The position numbers and the translations under genes are program-made. Shown here piece by piece: positions 1-8,965 of a stretch of DNA of 64,000 nucleotides. A model generated the notes under the pieces. It worked only from the letters and a program-made list of their open reading frames with translations, had not been told where the DNA came from and made no database searches. The DNA is taken from the NCBI GenBank assembly GCA_019637225.1, contig JAHBWC010000004.1, forward strand, positions 1 through 64,000. Reading direction: 5' to 3'. Numbering within the stretch: the stretch's first letter is position 1; each line of letters opens with the position of its first letter. This DNA is from Labilithrix sp. (GTDB taxonomy: Bacteria; Myxococcota_A; Polyangia; Polyangiales; Polyangiaceae).

Positions 1-165
1 CAGCCCGTTCTGCGCGGGCGTCTCGAAGCGCGAGCCGACGCGCACGTAGAGCGCGACGTGCGCGCGGTGCAGCTGCGGCTGCGGCGAGACGACGACGGTG
101 AGACCGTTGTCGAGCTTCTGGACCCGGCAAGGACGCGAGGAGATCCCGCGCGGAGCGCTGTCCAT
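1..165 (-). CDS. M16 family zinc metallopeptidase, N-terminal fragment (runs off window)
   Basis: The 55 codons before the window edge read as the start of an insulinase-type (M16) peptidase. After a short leader comes LDNGLTVVV, then VALYVRVGSRFETPAQNGL, which in this family leads into the HxxEH zinc site, here outside the window. Start: ATG at 165, with GAGG seven bases upstream. M16 proteins in Gram-negative bacteria are periplasmic or outer-membrane proteases. It lies directly downstream of the parvulin foldase and in the same reading frame: no stop codon separates the two, probably because of a one-base shift in the upstream gene. A true fusion is the alternative. The family call rests on the N-terminal signature only. 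Confidence 0.8.
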   Translation of the reverse strand, partial: MDSAPRGISSRPCRVQKLDNGLTVVVSPQPQLHRAHVALYVRVGSRFETPAQNGL

Positions 166-200
166 CACCCCGCCTCGACGCGCCGCCGCGCGCGCACGAT

Positions 201-1875
201 CTACTCGTCCTCGTCGTCGCGAGGGGCCCGCGTCGGACTTGTTGCCGAAGAGGTTCTTCTCGTCGACCTTGATCTCCTGCTTCGACGCCTCGCGGAGGCG
301 GCGCACGTAGTAGGCGAGGGCCTCGTTCTGCTTCGCGCCGAGGAGCTGGAGCACGTAGGTGTCGCGCTCCTTGTCGAACTCCTCCTTCGTCGCGGGCTTC
401 TTCTCCTTGAGCTGCACCACGATGAAGCCGTCGTCGGTGTGGACCGGCTCGGCGGCGACGTCGTTCGGCTTGCTCTCGAAGGCGAACTTCACGATCGACT
501 CGGTGGCCTCGCCGGAGATCGCCGGGATCGGATCGCCGCCGCGGTTGAACGCGCTCGACGTGAGCAGCTGCGGACGCTGCGGGTCCTTGTCGGCCGTGAA
601 CGTCTCGGGGGCGGGCGCCGCGCCGGCGTCGCCCTCGGCGGCCGCGGGCTTCTCGGGCTTCGGCGCGTACTTGCCGAACTTGGCGATGGCGGCGGCGATC
701 GCGTCGTCCGCGCTCTTGCCGCCCTTCATGTCGTCCGTGATCTCCTTCGCCACCGTCTTGGCGAGCTCCTCGGACTTCGAGCTCTTGTACGCCTTGACGA
801 TGTCGTCGCGGGACGACGCATCACGCTTGATGATGTGGAAGCCGAAGGAGGTCTGGACGAGCTTCTGATCGAGCTCGCCCGGCTTGAGGGCCTCGACCGA
901 CTTCTTGAACTCGGGGACGAAGTTCTCGACCATCTCGCCGGGGTACTGGCCGCCCTTGTCCTTGCTGCCCGGATCGTCGGAGAACTCCTTCGCGAGCGCC
1001 GCGAAGTCTTCGCCCTTCTTGATGCGCTCGAGGATCCCCTCGGCCTTCTTGCGGGCCTCTTCGAGGTTCTCGGGCTTGTCCTTGTCACCCTTCACGAGGA
1101 TGTGTCGGACCGGCACCACGATCTTCGCGCCGTTCGCCTTCGCCCACTCGTCGACCTCGCGCCCGTCCGAGCTGATGGCGTACTTCTCGATCCAGCCCTT
1201 GCGCACGACGACGTAGTTCACCGTCGAGGTGCTGCGCTCCTCGACGTAGCGGTCGAACGCCTCGTCGTCGGCCACGCGCACGGGGGCCTTCACGAGGTCG
1301 CGCATCTTGGCGGCGAGGATCTCGCGCGCCTGCCACTCGCGGAACTCCGACGGGGAGCGGTTCGCGAGCTGCTTGACGGTGCGCTCGTAGACCTTGAGGT
1401 CGAACTCCTTCGTGTCCTTGTTCTTGTAGCCGCCGGGGATGAGGTGATCGACGAGGACGCGTCCGTCGTCGAAGCCCATCTGGCGGCCGACGGCCGGGTT
1501 GTCGGCGGGCAGGCTGACGTAGATGTTGCCGCGGAAGATGCTGTCGGTGATCTCGTCCTCGCTCACCGTGAGGCCGAGGCGCTCGGCTTCTCCGATGAGC
1601 AGCTCGCGCTCGATGAGCCCCTCGAGCACGAAGCGGGAAGCCACCGACTGCTTCATCCCCGGCGTTCCACGCGCGAAGACCAGGCGGTACGCCGCGCGGT
1701 GCGCCTTCGGCTCGATGCAGCTGCCGCGGATCCGCGCGGCGCACGCGTCGTTCAGCGGGCCGAGCTTCTTGCCGGCGCTCGGGTTGAACCCGAGGATGAA
1801 GACGAGGATGGTGGCGACGATGACCGCGCCGTAGACGACGGAAGTCAGCCCTTTTTGCCTGAAGAAGTCGAGCAT
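201..1875 (-). CDS. SurA/PpiD-like membrane-anchored peptidyl-prolyl isomerase (apparent frameshift near the 3' end)
   Basis: About 557 residues. A membrane anchor (residues 11-30) is followed by a SurA-N-like chaperone region (about 75-230) and one parvulin domain (about 254-352) with VPVRHILVK, FAALAKEFSDDP, KGGQYP and FGFHIIK. This is PpiD-type architecture: it should help fold or release proteins leaving the Sec translocon at the periplasmic face. In the frame used by almost all of the gene there is no stop: the frame continues through an Arg-rich stretch into the M16 gene. Removing one base from the GGGGCCC run at 223-229 would give an acidic ending, DAGPRDDEDE, and a TAG at 201-203. I therefore annotate the gene to 201 with a frameshift. 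The unknown gene upstream (2056-2493) is probably co-transcribed. Confidence 0.85.
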
Positions 1876-2055
1876 TGTGAACGCGCTCCCAATAACACGG
1901 GAGCGGCGCCTTCTCTACCAAGGCAACGGTTCGGGGGCGACCTCATCGGGCCCCGAGCGCGCTCGGTGTCTCGGCGCGGGCGCTCGTGCGCCCGGCCACG
2001 CGGACCGCCCGCGGGACGACGGAAACGCGCGGCGACGCCGGGCTCGGCTGCGGCG

Positions 2056-2493
2056 TCAGCGGTGGCTGACGGCTTTTTCGAGGGACAACACGAACTTGAG
2101 GATCGGAACGGCGTCCTCGACCGTCGCCACGTCGTGCGAGAGGTTGACCTCGTAGAACGTGTCGAGCGTGCGCGAGGCGTCCGCGGGATCCTTCACCGCG
2201 GTCACGGCCGTCGAGATCTCGGCGAACCCGTGGGCGACGGCAGGCTCGGCGAGCTTGCGGACGCGCTCGAACAGGGCGGGCTCGTCTTCGTTCGGGAAAT
2301 CCGCCTTCTGGGCCCGGAGGACCAGCCGCACCTGGACCTTGCCGTCCTCCATCGGGGCGACGCGGACGCCGGAGTCGAGGATGAGGTTCTCCCGGACACG
2401 CTCGGCGAGGACGACCTCTTGCGGGAGCGTGCGGAACACCTCGAAGCCGCTCGCGACGAGCGCCTTCTTCAGCTGCTGTGGGGTGGACGTCAA
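2056..2493 (-). CDS. conserved-looking hypothetical cytoplasmic protein
   Basis: 145 residues from a TTG start at 2493 (L-T-S-T-P-Q-Q-L-K-K). The frame is open further upstream to 2628, but that part is Arg/Gly/Pro-rich and looks non-coding, so the short form is preferred; a GTG at 2514 is another option. No signal peptide or membrane segment. The sequence is a regular mix of alpha and beta, for example VASGFEVFR, VVLAERVRENLI, VQVRLVLRAQKADFP and AVPILKFVLSLEKAV. I do not recognise the family. It precedes the parvulin gene by 180 bases on the same strand, so co-transcription with the foldase and the M16 protease is likely, and a role in envelope protein handling would be a guess. Confidence 0.6.
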   Translation of the reverse strand: MTSTPQQLKKALVASGFEVFRTLPQEVVLAERVRENLILDSGVRVAPMEDGKVQVRLVLRAQKADFPNEDEPALFERVRKLAEPAVAHGFAEISTAVTAVKDPADASRTLDTFYEVNLSHDVATVEDAVPILKFVLSLEKAVSHR

Positions 2494-2836
2494 AGGCGGA
2501 CCAAAACCGGAAACACGAGTGAATGAGCAGAGGTGAGGGGGTCGAGGGGCGACCCGGCTCCCGCTGCCGCGTGCGAGGTTCGCACCGCGGAGTGTCCTAC
2601 ATTCTGGCCAAAGCGCCCCGGCCGTCAACAGCGAAGAGAAAACCCGAACATTTCATCAGGGAGGCTCCGGCGGCGCCTCGGCGGCTCGGTCCCCGCCGAC
2701 GGCGGCCGGATGGCGGACAAAGAAGAGGGAGAAGGAGGGGCTCCCGCCCGAAAAGACGCGGGCGAGCGGGACGAAAGAGCCGAGGACTTGCGTGCTGGAC
2801 GATGGGGTCTGCTACGCTGCTCGAAGGTCGACACCT
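2494..2836. other. divergent intergenic region without a convincing gene
   Basis: This 343-base stretch separates the unknown minus-strand gene from the PilZ gene. Several frames are open through it but they are Arg-rich and lack ribosome binding sites. It should hold the promoters of both flanking genes; one candidate for the PilZ gene is listed separately. Confidence 0.5.
2788..2818 (+). promoter_or_regulatory. candidate housekeeping promoter of the PilZ gene
   Basis: TTGCGT at 2788-2793 and TACGCT at 2813-2818 resemble -35 and -10 boxes with a 19-base spacer, longer than the optimal 17. The -10-like box lies 18 bases before the GTG start at 2837, which has GAAGG nine bases upstream. Weak call from pattern only. 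Confidence 0.3.
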
Positions 2837-3298
2837 GTGACCGATCGAACGAATCCCCCCCCTGGCGGTGCCCCGCCTGCTCCCGTTGGTTCCGGGCCTG
2901 GCAAGCTCCCGAGCGGCGTCCACGCCATGCGGCGCGGCGGAGCGCGTCGCGAGGTGACCGAGCGCGTGACGCTCCGAAACGAAGACGGGCGCGTCCTCGA
3001 GGGGTGGGCGCTCAACGTGAGTCGCGGCGGCCTTCGAGCGATCCTCGAGGACAAGGTGACGCTCGGCCAGAAGTTCGAGGTCGGCGTCGGCACCGACGAG
3101 GTCATCCACCGCGGCGGGCGCATCGTCTGGATCCAAGAGGAGCCGGACGGCGTCATCGTCGGGATCGAGTTCACCGGAACGTCGGGGACGCACAAGTCCG
3201 TGCCGCCGCCGCCGCCGGGCGCGGTGAGCGAGCCGCTCGTCCCGGCGGCCGCCGCGCAAGAGCCCGACGAAGAAGCGCCCGGGTCGACCAAGCCCTGA
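2837..3298 (+). CDS. PilZ domain protein (probable c-di-GMP receptor)
   Basis: 153 residues from GTG 2837, chosen over ATG 2792 because GAAGG sits nine bases before it and a -10-like box lies inside the longer form. After a Pro/Gly-rich leader, a PilZ domain (about residues 35-115) shows the c-di-GMP binding signature in two parts: RRxxxxR (RREVTERV) and NxSxxG (NVSRGG). The C-terminus is Pro/Ala/Glu-rich and probably disordered. PilZ proteins change partner activity when they bind cyclic di-GMP, often in motility, pilus or envelope control. The neighbours give no partner. It converges with the lipoprotein gene at 3335-4195 across 36 bases. Confidence 0.85.
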   Translation: MTDRTNPPPGGAPPAPVGSGPGKLPSGVHAMRRGGARREVTERVTLRNEDGRVLEGWALNVSRGGLRAILEDKVTLGQKFEVGVGTDEVIHRGGRIVWIQEEPDGVIVGIEFTGTSGTHKSVPPPPPGAVSEPLVPAAAAQEPDEEAPGSTKP

Positions 3299-3334
3299 CG
3301 CGCGGTCGCGCGAGCCGGGCGGCCCGCGGCGAGG

Positions 3335-4195
3335 TCATGGGCCGCAGAGCAGCGGGATCGCGACTTCGTTCCCTTGCGGGCCGACGAAGGTCGCCTGGTT
3401 CGTACCGTCGTAGCGCAGCTCGTACTCGGCCTGGGTCGTGACGTTCGTGACGACGATCCTGCCGCCCGCGTCCGGACAAGCGCGGCGGCACCGGCGGAAG
3501 CCCTCGATCCGGGTGCGGATCTCGCGCGCGCCGATCGCGCCTTCGGAGGAGCCGTCGAGGGCGAAGCACGACTCGCCGAGCTTCCACGAGATCGTGTGCT
3601 GGTTCTGGCGACGGAACGTGCGTCCGCCGGCGGTGGTGCCTTCGATGGCCGCCTTCCAGGTCATCGTGCGGTCGGGACCTACCGCCGAGATGTCGGCCGT
3701 CGCCGTCCAGTCGAGCGTCGCGCGGTTGACGGAGAACCCGCTCGCGGTGAGCTCGAGGTAGAGCCGTCCCGCCTCGACCCGGTAGTTCGCCGTGACGGCG
3801 CCGCTCACGGCGCGGAGGCCGCTCGGGCCCATGCAGCGATTGAACGTGTACGTCGCCGTCCGGGTCGCCGGATCGTCGACGACTTCGAGGCAGCCGCGCG
3901 GGAAGTAGATCGCGCGCGCGCCGTCGCCGAGCGCGCGCGTGTCGAGGTCTCTGCCCGAGAGCTCCGTCGACGCGAGCCCGATCGATCCCGGCGAGGCCGA
4001 GACGAGCGACGAGGTGATGAGCTGCGCGTCGCTCTCGGCGGCCGCGGTGTCGGAGCCGTCGGCGACGACGCTGCGGTCGTCGTCCGGCGCGGGCGAGACG
4101 TCGTCGCCGTCGCTCGTCTTGTCGCAGCCGAGCGCGAGGCTCGCCGCTGCGAGCAGCACCAGCGTCGTCCGAGCCGAGAGCGTCCACCGAGCCAT
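3335..4195 (-). CDS. lipoprotein of unknown function
   Basis: 286 residues from ATG 4195. The first 24 residues form a lipoprotein signal (basic start, LVLLAAASLALGC, Cys24). An Asp/Ser-rich linker follows, then a beta-rich domain with evenly spaced Cys residues (for example FPRGCLEV, YTFNRCMG, SCFALDG, FRRCRRACPD, and a Cys near the C-terminus in PLLCGP), suggesting disulfides. No enzyme motif seen. It is divergent from the FHA/sigma-54 regulator at 4395 across about 200 bases, so that regulator could control it, but nothing in the sequence proves it. Confidence 0.75.
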   Translation of the reverse strand: MARWTLSARTTLVLLAAASLALGCDKTSDGDDVSPAPDDDRSVVADGSDTAAAESDAQLITSSLVSASPGSIGLASTELSGRDLDTRALGDGARAIYFPRGCLEVVDDPATRTATYTFNRCMGPSGLRAVSGAVTANYRVEAGRLYLELTASGFSVNRATLDWTATADISAVGPDRTMTWKAAIEGTTAGGRTFRRQNQHTISWKLGESCFALDGSSEGAIGAREIRTRIEGFRRCRRACPDAGGRIVVTNVTTQAEYELRYDGTNQATFVGPQGNEVAIPLLCGP

Positions 4196-4394
4196 CGCTC
4201 GAGAGCGTAGCACCCGGCATGCCGCCTGCGACCTCGCGGCCGACGCCGTTCGTTGCGCGGGGCGCGCGCTCTTTCGGGGGCGCGCGCCTGGACGCGGTCG
4301 CGTCCAGTGGACGTTTTCTCGGGGCCACGGCGCGTCGCCCGGAGGCGCCGCGCTCGAACTTCCCAGACGCGCTTGGGCGTGCGAAGAGGAAGGG

Positions 4395-5699
4395 ATGACG
4401 CAAGGTTCGACACGCGCCCGCGTCCTCCACTGGTTCGTCCGCGGCGGCGTCGCGCGGACATCGGACGGCGCCGAGGTCGCCATCGACGTCGATCCGATCG
4501 TCGTCGGTCGCGACGAGGGCGCAGAGATCAAGCTCGCGGATCCCGAGGTCAGCGCCGCCCACTGCGAGCTCCGCGCGGTGAACGAAGGCGTGCTCGTGCG
4601 TGACCTCGGCAGCACCAACGGCACCTTCGTCGGCGGCCTCTTGGTGCGCGAGGGCGTCATCACGTCGGCCGCGGAGCTCGTCGTCGGACAGAGCCGCATC
4701 GCGATCGAGCCCGCGACGAAGCGGCGGGTCGACGTCGGCTACGCGGATCGCTTCGGCGAGCTCGTCGGCGCCTCGCCGAAGATGCGGCGTCTCTTCGGCG
4801 TGCTCGAGAAGGTCGCGCGGACCCCGCTCTCGGTGCTCATCCTCGGCGAGACCGGCACCGGCAAGGAGGTCGTCGCGCGCAGCGTGCACCAGGCGAGCGA
4901 GCGCAAGGACGGTCCGTTCGTGGTCGTCGACTGCGGATCGATCCCGCAGACGCTCGCCGAGAGCTTGCTCTTCGGACACGAGAAGGGGGCGTTCACCGGA
5001 GCGACCGAGCGCAAGAAGGGCGCACTCGCCGAGGCGCACGGCGGCACGCTCTTCCTCGACGAGCTCGGGGAGCTGCCGCTCGACATGCAACCGAAGCTCC
5101 TCCGGGCGCTCGCCGAGCGCCAGGTGAAGCGCGTCGGCGGCGCCGCCTTCGAGCCGATCGACGTGCGCGTGCTGGCCGCGACGCGGCGCGATCTCGCCGC
5201 CGAGATGAACGCCGGTCGGTTCCGGAGCGATCTGTACTTCCGGATCGCGCAGGTGCGGGTCGAGCTCCCGCCGCTGCGCGAGCGGATCGACGATCTGTCG
5301 ATGCTGGTGGAGGCCGTGTGCACGCGGGCGCGCCGCTCCGAGGCGACGAGCGTCGTCGTCGACTGGATCGAGCGACGGCTCGGCTCGTACGACTGGCCTG
5401 GCAACGTGCGCGAGCTCGTGAACGTCGTCGAGGTCGCGGCCACGCTCGCGGACAGTCCCGAGGCGATCGACGACGTGCTCACCCTCGCGCGCGAGCCCTC
5501 GGGCGGCGACGATCCACAGCGCCCGCAGACGGCGTTCGCCGAGGCCAAGCGCGGGGCGATCGCGACCTTCGAGCGCGACTACTTCACGCAGCTCGCGCGC
5601 GGAGCGAAGGGCAACGTCAGCGAGATGGCGCGGCAGAGCGGGATGGAGCGGCACCACGTGCGCGCGTACCTCCGCAAGTACGGGATCGACAAGAGCTGA
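4395..5699 (+). CDS. FHA-domain sigma-54-dependent transcriptional activator
   Basis: 434 residues; ATG 4395 follows GAGGAAGGG closely. Domains in order: FHA (about 30-105; VVGRDEG, SAAH and DLGSTNGTFV), AAA+ sigma-54 activator (about 120-360), Fis-type helix-turn-helix (about 395-434). Walker A is GETGTGKE (151-158), the sigma-54 contact loop GAFTGA is intact (198-203), and Walker B is GTLFLDELGEL (217-227). There is no receiver domain, so activity is presumably switched by phosphothreonine binding to the FHA domain, the usual arrangement in myxobacteria. It should bind an enhancer and open sigma-54 promoters; its targets cannot be told from here. Upstream it faces a lipoprotein gene. Confidence 0.93.
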   Translation: MTQGSTRARVLHWFVRGGVARTSDGAEVAIDVDPIVVGRDEGAEIKLADPEVSAAHCELRAVNEGVLVRDLGSTNGTFVGGLLVREGVITSAAELVVGQSRIAIEPATKRRVDVGYADRFGELVGASPKMRRLFGVLEKVARTPLSVLILGETGTGKEVVARSVHQASERKDGPFVVVDCGSIPQTLAESLLFGHEKGAFTGATERKKGALAEAHGGTLFLDELGELPLDMQPKLLRALAERQVKRVGGAAFEPIDVRVLAATRRDLAAEMNAGRFRSDLYFRIAQVRVELPPLRERIDDLSMLVEAVCTRARRSEATSVVVDWIERRLGSYDWPGNVRELVNVVEVAATLADSPEAIDDVLTLAREPSGGDDPQRPQTAFAEAKRGAIATFERDYFTQLARGAKGNVSEMARQSGMERHHVRAYLRKYGIDKS

Positions 5700-6073
5700 C
5701 GCGTCCCTTCTCGGACAGACGGCCCGCGCGAGATGCCGCGTGAACGGCCGGCGGCGCTCCCGTCGCGAGGCGGATCGCGACCACGGGGAGCGCGCGCACC
5801 GAGCTCCGCCTCAGCCGAACGGAAGCGCTCGTTCCACGCGTCCGCAGAGGTGCCGGCTCCCGGACGCGCGGGCGGCGTTTCGGAGCGCATGGCCTCTCCG
5901 GGAACAAAAGAGCGCGAACGTCGGACGCGCCGCGCGCCGCTGCTGACCTCGCGAGGGCGGGCGATTTCCGCGCGCTTCCCGCTCGCGCTCGAGGTCCACG
6001 TCGACGCGTGCTCGACGCCGCTCGGTCGTGGTCCCACCGGTGCAGAGGCCGGGATGCTTGGAGGTCACTCGAC
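5700..6073. other. intergenic region, no gene seen
   Basis: 374 bases between the FHA activator and the 11-residue-repeat lipoprotein, both on the plus strand. Open frames exist on both strands but are Arg/Ser-rich, without ribosome binding sites or recognisable products. I saw no strong hairpin or clear promoter. It must hold the control region of the lipoprotein gene. Confidence 0.5.
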
Positions 6074-6652
6074 ATGTTCCGCTGCATCACATCCAGACGC
6101 GTCTCATCGCTGGTCGTCCTCTTCGGCTTCGGTCTCGGTCTCGGCCTTGGCGGCTGCGCCGTCGCGCCGGGTGAGGCCTCCGCCGGGGATGAGGCTCCCG
6201 CCGGACAGGTGAGCTCGGCTCTTCCGCTCGAGGCCTTCTCGATGAACGGCGCGACCTTTGGCGGCCTCCAGCTCGGCTCCGTCGCCGGTGGGCTGAGCGC
6301 GAGCACGTCCCTCGTCGGCGGCGGCGCCGTCGAGACGGGCACGACGGGGACGTCGGTCGCATCGAGCACCGGCTCGTCGTTCGGCACGGGTCCGATCGTC
6401 ACGGGTGGCTCGTTCGGCACGGGACCGATCGGCTTCAGCTCGTCGTTCGGCACGGGTCCGATCGTCACGGGTGGCTCGTTCGGCACGGGTCCGATCGTCA
6501 CCGGCAGCTCGTTCGACTCGGGGCCGATCGTCAGCGGCAGCTCGTTCAACTCCGGCCCGATCACCTTCAGCTCGGGCGGCAGCACGACGATGCGCTCCGG
6601 CACCGGCGTCGCGCCGGTGATGGAGTCGTGCGTCGGCGCCACCTGCCTGTAG
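6074..6652 (+). CDS. repeat-containing lipoprotein (11-residue SFGTGPI repeats)
   Basis: 192 residues from ATG 6074. The signal peptide ends in a lipobox (LGLGGC, Cys28). Residues 101-166 are six 11-residue repeats of the form [GS]SFGTGPIVTG; the last two drift to SFDSGPI and SFNSGPI. The rest is Gly/Ser/Thr-rich with no charged patches or enzyme motifs, and ends in a Cys pair (ESCVGATC). It looks like an extended, low-complexity, surface-displayed lipoprotein, possibly a fibrous or adhesive element. I do not recognise the family. No operon partner: the next gene downstream is convergent. Confidence 0.75.
   Translation: MFRCITSRRVSSLVVLFGFGLGLGLGGCAVAPGEASAGDEAPAGQVSSALPLEAFSMNGATFGGLQLGSVAGGLSASTSLVGGGAVETGTTGTSVASSTGSSFGTGPIVTGGSFGTGPIGFSSSFGTGPIVTGGSFGTGPIVTGSSFDSGPIVSGSSFNSGPITFSSGGSTTMRSGTGVAPVMESCVGATCL
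6374..6571 (+). repeat. six 33-bp in-frame tandem repeats
   Basis: Six 33-base units encode the 11-residue repeats of the lipoprotein. Units 1, 3 and 4 are nearly identical (ttcggcacgggtccgatcgt core); units 5 and 6 have diverged. Such near-identical units can expand or contract by slippage or recombination. Confidence 0.85.
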
Positions 6653-6743
6653 GTCGGCGCTCGGTGCCTCGTCCGCGGGCCGGCCTGTATCGTCGCCCCG
6701 CGCGGACGGACCGCGGCTCGCTGCCTGATCCCGGCGAAGGTCG

Positions 6744-8828
6744 TCAGGGACAGGCGGCGAGCGAGCGGATCCACGACGAGACGACGTCGACCGCCCGCGA
6801 GTCGACGCGGCGGCGCCCGATCGGCGGCATGCTGCCCACGTCGGTCCGGCTCATCCGCTGGACGATCTCCGAGGCCGCCGGGTCGCCGGGAGCGATGAGG
6901 AGCCTCCGCGGCTCGTCGCTCCCCGCGCCGTCGAGGGCGCTCTTCGCGCTGCGACACACGGTGAACATGTCCGCGGTCGCGATCGACGCGCGGAAGTCGA
7001 TGACGCCCTGCGGGCTTCCGGCGCCGCCGTGGCAAGACGCGCAGTTGGCGGCGAGGTAGCTCCGGGCGCGCGGCTCGGCCGGCAAGGAGGCGTCGTACGG
7101 ATCGACGAGGGGCGTGATCGCCGCGTGATCGACGGCCCTGTCGAGGAGGCCGGCGCGCGCGAACGCGTCGAGCTGGTCTCCGCGATCGAGCTGCTCCGGC
7201 ACGAAGCCGAGCACGGTCCCGAGCGCCGTCCTGTGGCACGCGAAGCACTGGCCGCGGCTCGGCAGCGTCCACGGCGAGCCGTCGACGTCCACCGTGACGG
7301 CGTCTTCGATGAGGACGGCGTCGGTCTGGGCTTCGTTCCACTGGAACGTGTAGCCGAGCCAGCCGTCGTCGGCGTCGCGCGCCAGCATGCGTGTCTCGAT
7401 GCGGCGGCCGGGGACGGAGAACTCCTTCAGCAGGATCGAGCCCACGGGGAGGTCGAGCTTGCCGTCGCCGGTGACGTGGACCTGCGCGCCTTCGGGAACG
7501 GAGATCCAGCGCCGCTTGTCGAGGCCGTCGGACCAGAGCGGCGCGCTCACGTCGAAGGAGGTGAACGCCGGGGCGACCTCGCCGGTGCGGTCTGGATCGA
7601 GGCAGCCGAGCGAGGCGAGGGACTCCGCCGCCGCCGGCTTCTCGTCGGCGGCCTCGAGCCGGAGCACGTGGCCGCCGTAGTCGACGAGGAGGACCTCGCC
7701 GTCCTCGTCCTCGCCGAACGCGGAGATGTTGCGCGCGCTGTCGACGAGCATCCGCGCGGCGCCCGGCTCTCTGGCGTCGAGCGCCCAGATCCGCCCCGTC
7801 ATGAAGTCGCCGAAGACGTACGTCCCCGCGAGCGCGGCCTGCTTGCCCCGATAGACGACGCCGCCGGTGACGGCGTAGCCGTCGACGTGCCCGTACTCGA
7901 AGACAGGATCGATCGCGCCGGGCACCTCGCACGGCGGCGACCGAAAGCAGTGCCGGCCCTCACGAAGCGGCCAGCCGTAGTTGCCGCCCTTCGTGATGAT
8001 GTCGATCTCCTCCCAGTAGTCGTGGCCGACGTCACCGAGCCACATCTGCCCGTCCGGGGCGAACGAGAAGCTCCACGGGTTGCGCAGGCCGTAGGCCCAG
8101 ACCTCGGGTCGGCCGCCACCGTCGAAGAACGGGTTGTCCGGCGGCGAGGCGTAGGGGCGCGCGCCGAGGACGTCGAGCCGAAGGATCTTTCCGAAGAGCT
8201 CGTTCGGATCCTGCGCGCGGAGGAGCGGGTCTCCCCACGAGCCGTCTCCGATGCCGACGTAGAGGTGACGGTCGGGCCCGAACACGAGCCGCCCGCCGTT
8301 GTGCCCCTTCACGGTGCGCTCGATCGAGAGCATCTGCTCTTCGGTGCTCGGATCGATCGTCCGGCCTCCGTCGTTGCTCGACAGCCGGGCGAGGACGGTA
8401 CGGAACACCGAGGTCACGAGCTCCGAGCGCCCCGTGTAGGCGATGAACACCTCGGGCCGCGTCTCGTAGTCGGGCGAGGTGGTGAAGCCGATGAGGCCGG
8501 ACTCGGCCTCGTCCTCGGCGAGCTCGCCGCTGACGTCGAGGAACGGCTCGGTCGTCCAGCCGCTCTCGCCCCGCGTGGCGCGCACGACGGCGCCGCCTTG
8601 GCCCGCGATCAGGTAGTCGGGCCCGACCCGCGCCAGGCTGAGCGGGCGGTCGAACTTGGCGCCGGGGAGCGCATCCACCACGCGGAACGCCGGCGCGAGG
8701 CTCGGCGGACGACACGCGGCCTGCTTCGTCTCGGCGATCGGCGGCGCGCTCGCGTCGCGGCAACCCCAGCCGAGCGTCAGCACGACGACGGCGAAGAACC
8801 AGGTTCCCCCCTGGCGCTTCGGTTGCAA
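6744..8828 (-). CDS. sugar-dehydrogenase-like beta-propeller fused to a di-heme cytochrome c domain (SO2930-like), lipoprotein
   Basis: 694 residues from TTG 8828, chosen because AAGAG lies seven bases upstream and a lipoprotein signal (LTLGWGC, Cys23) follows at once. Residues 40-390 are a glucose/sorbosone-dehydrogenase-like propeller (GHNGGRLVFGPD, YGLRNPWSFSFAPDG, GDVGHDYWEEIDI, GGNYGWP, GYAVTGGVVYRG). The C-terminal part carries two CxxCH heme sites, CFACH and CASCH, plus late TDVGSMPPIG, where a Met could be a heme ligand. It is probably anchored to a membrane outside the cytoplasm and passes electrons from an unknown substrate to its own hemes. The fused architecture matches the SO2930 family of di-heme cytochromes. 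The gene is divergent from the VWA-FHA gene; no electron-transfer partner is nearby. Confidence 0.85.
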   Translation of the reverse strand: MQPKRQGGTWFFAVVVLTLGWGCRDASAPPIAETKQAACRPPSLAPAFRVVDALPGAKFDRPLSLARVGPDYLIAGQGGAVVRATRGESGWTTEPFLDVSGELAEDEAESGLIGFTTSPDYETRPEVFIAYTGRSELVTSVFRTVLARLSSNDGGRTIDPSTEEQMLSIERTVKGHNGGRLVFGPDRHLYVGIGDGSWGDPLLRAQDPNELFGKILRLDVLGARPYASPPDNPFFDGGGRPEVWAYGLRNPWSFSFAPDGQMWLGDVGHDYWEEIDIITKGGNYGWPLREGRHCFRSPPCEVPGAIDPVFEYGHVDGYAVTGGVVYRGKQAALAGTYVFGDFMTGRIWALDAREPGAARMLVDSARNISAFGEDEDGEVLLVDYGGHVLRLEAADEKPAAAESLASLGCLDPDRTGEVAPAFTSFDVSAPLWSDGLDKRRWISVPEGAQVHVTGDGKLDLPVGSILLKEFSVPGRRIETRMLARDADDGWLGYTFQWNEAQTDAVLIEDAVTVDVDGSPWTLPSRGQCFACHRTALGTVLGFVPEQLDRGDQLDAFARAGLLDRAVDHAAITPLVDPYDASLPAEPRARSYLAANCASCHGGAGSPQGVIDFRASIATADMFTVCRSAKSALDGAGSDEPRRLLIAPGDPAASEIVQRMSRTDVGSMPPIGRRRVDSRAVDVVSSWIRSLAACP

Positions 8829-8965
8829 GTCCAACTCTTGCGACAGGATGCACCGCCGCCGTGAGGACGGCACCTGGATTCGGACGAGCCGTCGCCACTC
8901 CGCCCACGTGCCAGGCCCGCGGAGGGGCGGACCCGGAGCTACACTCAGGAGGAGGAGGACGGACC

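Noticed and set aside
58-2526. An 822-codon open frame on the plus strand opposite the parvulin gene
   Set aside because: It is rich in Arg, Leu, Asp, Glu with no domain, and is the mirror of the real gene; high GC removes stop codons from such shadow frames. The same holds for other long frames, for example 15510-18131 opposite pilS/pilC, 28447-32067 opposite the transporter and lyase genes, and 53122-55920.
6653-6743. GTCCGCG / CGCGGAC hairpin between convergent genes
   Set aside because: Seven-base arms are separated by 23 bases in a region where such GC-rich matches are expected by chance.
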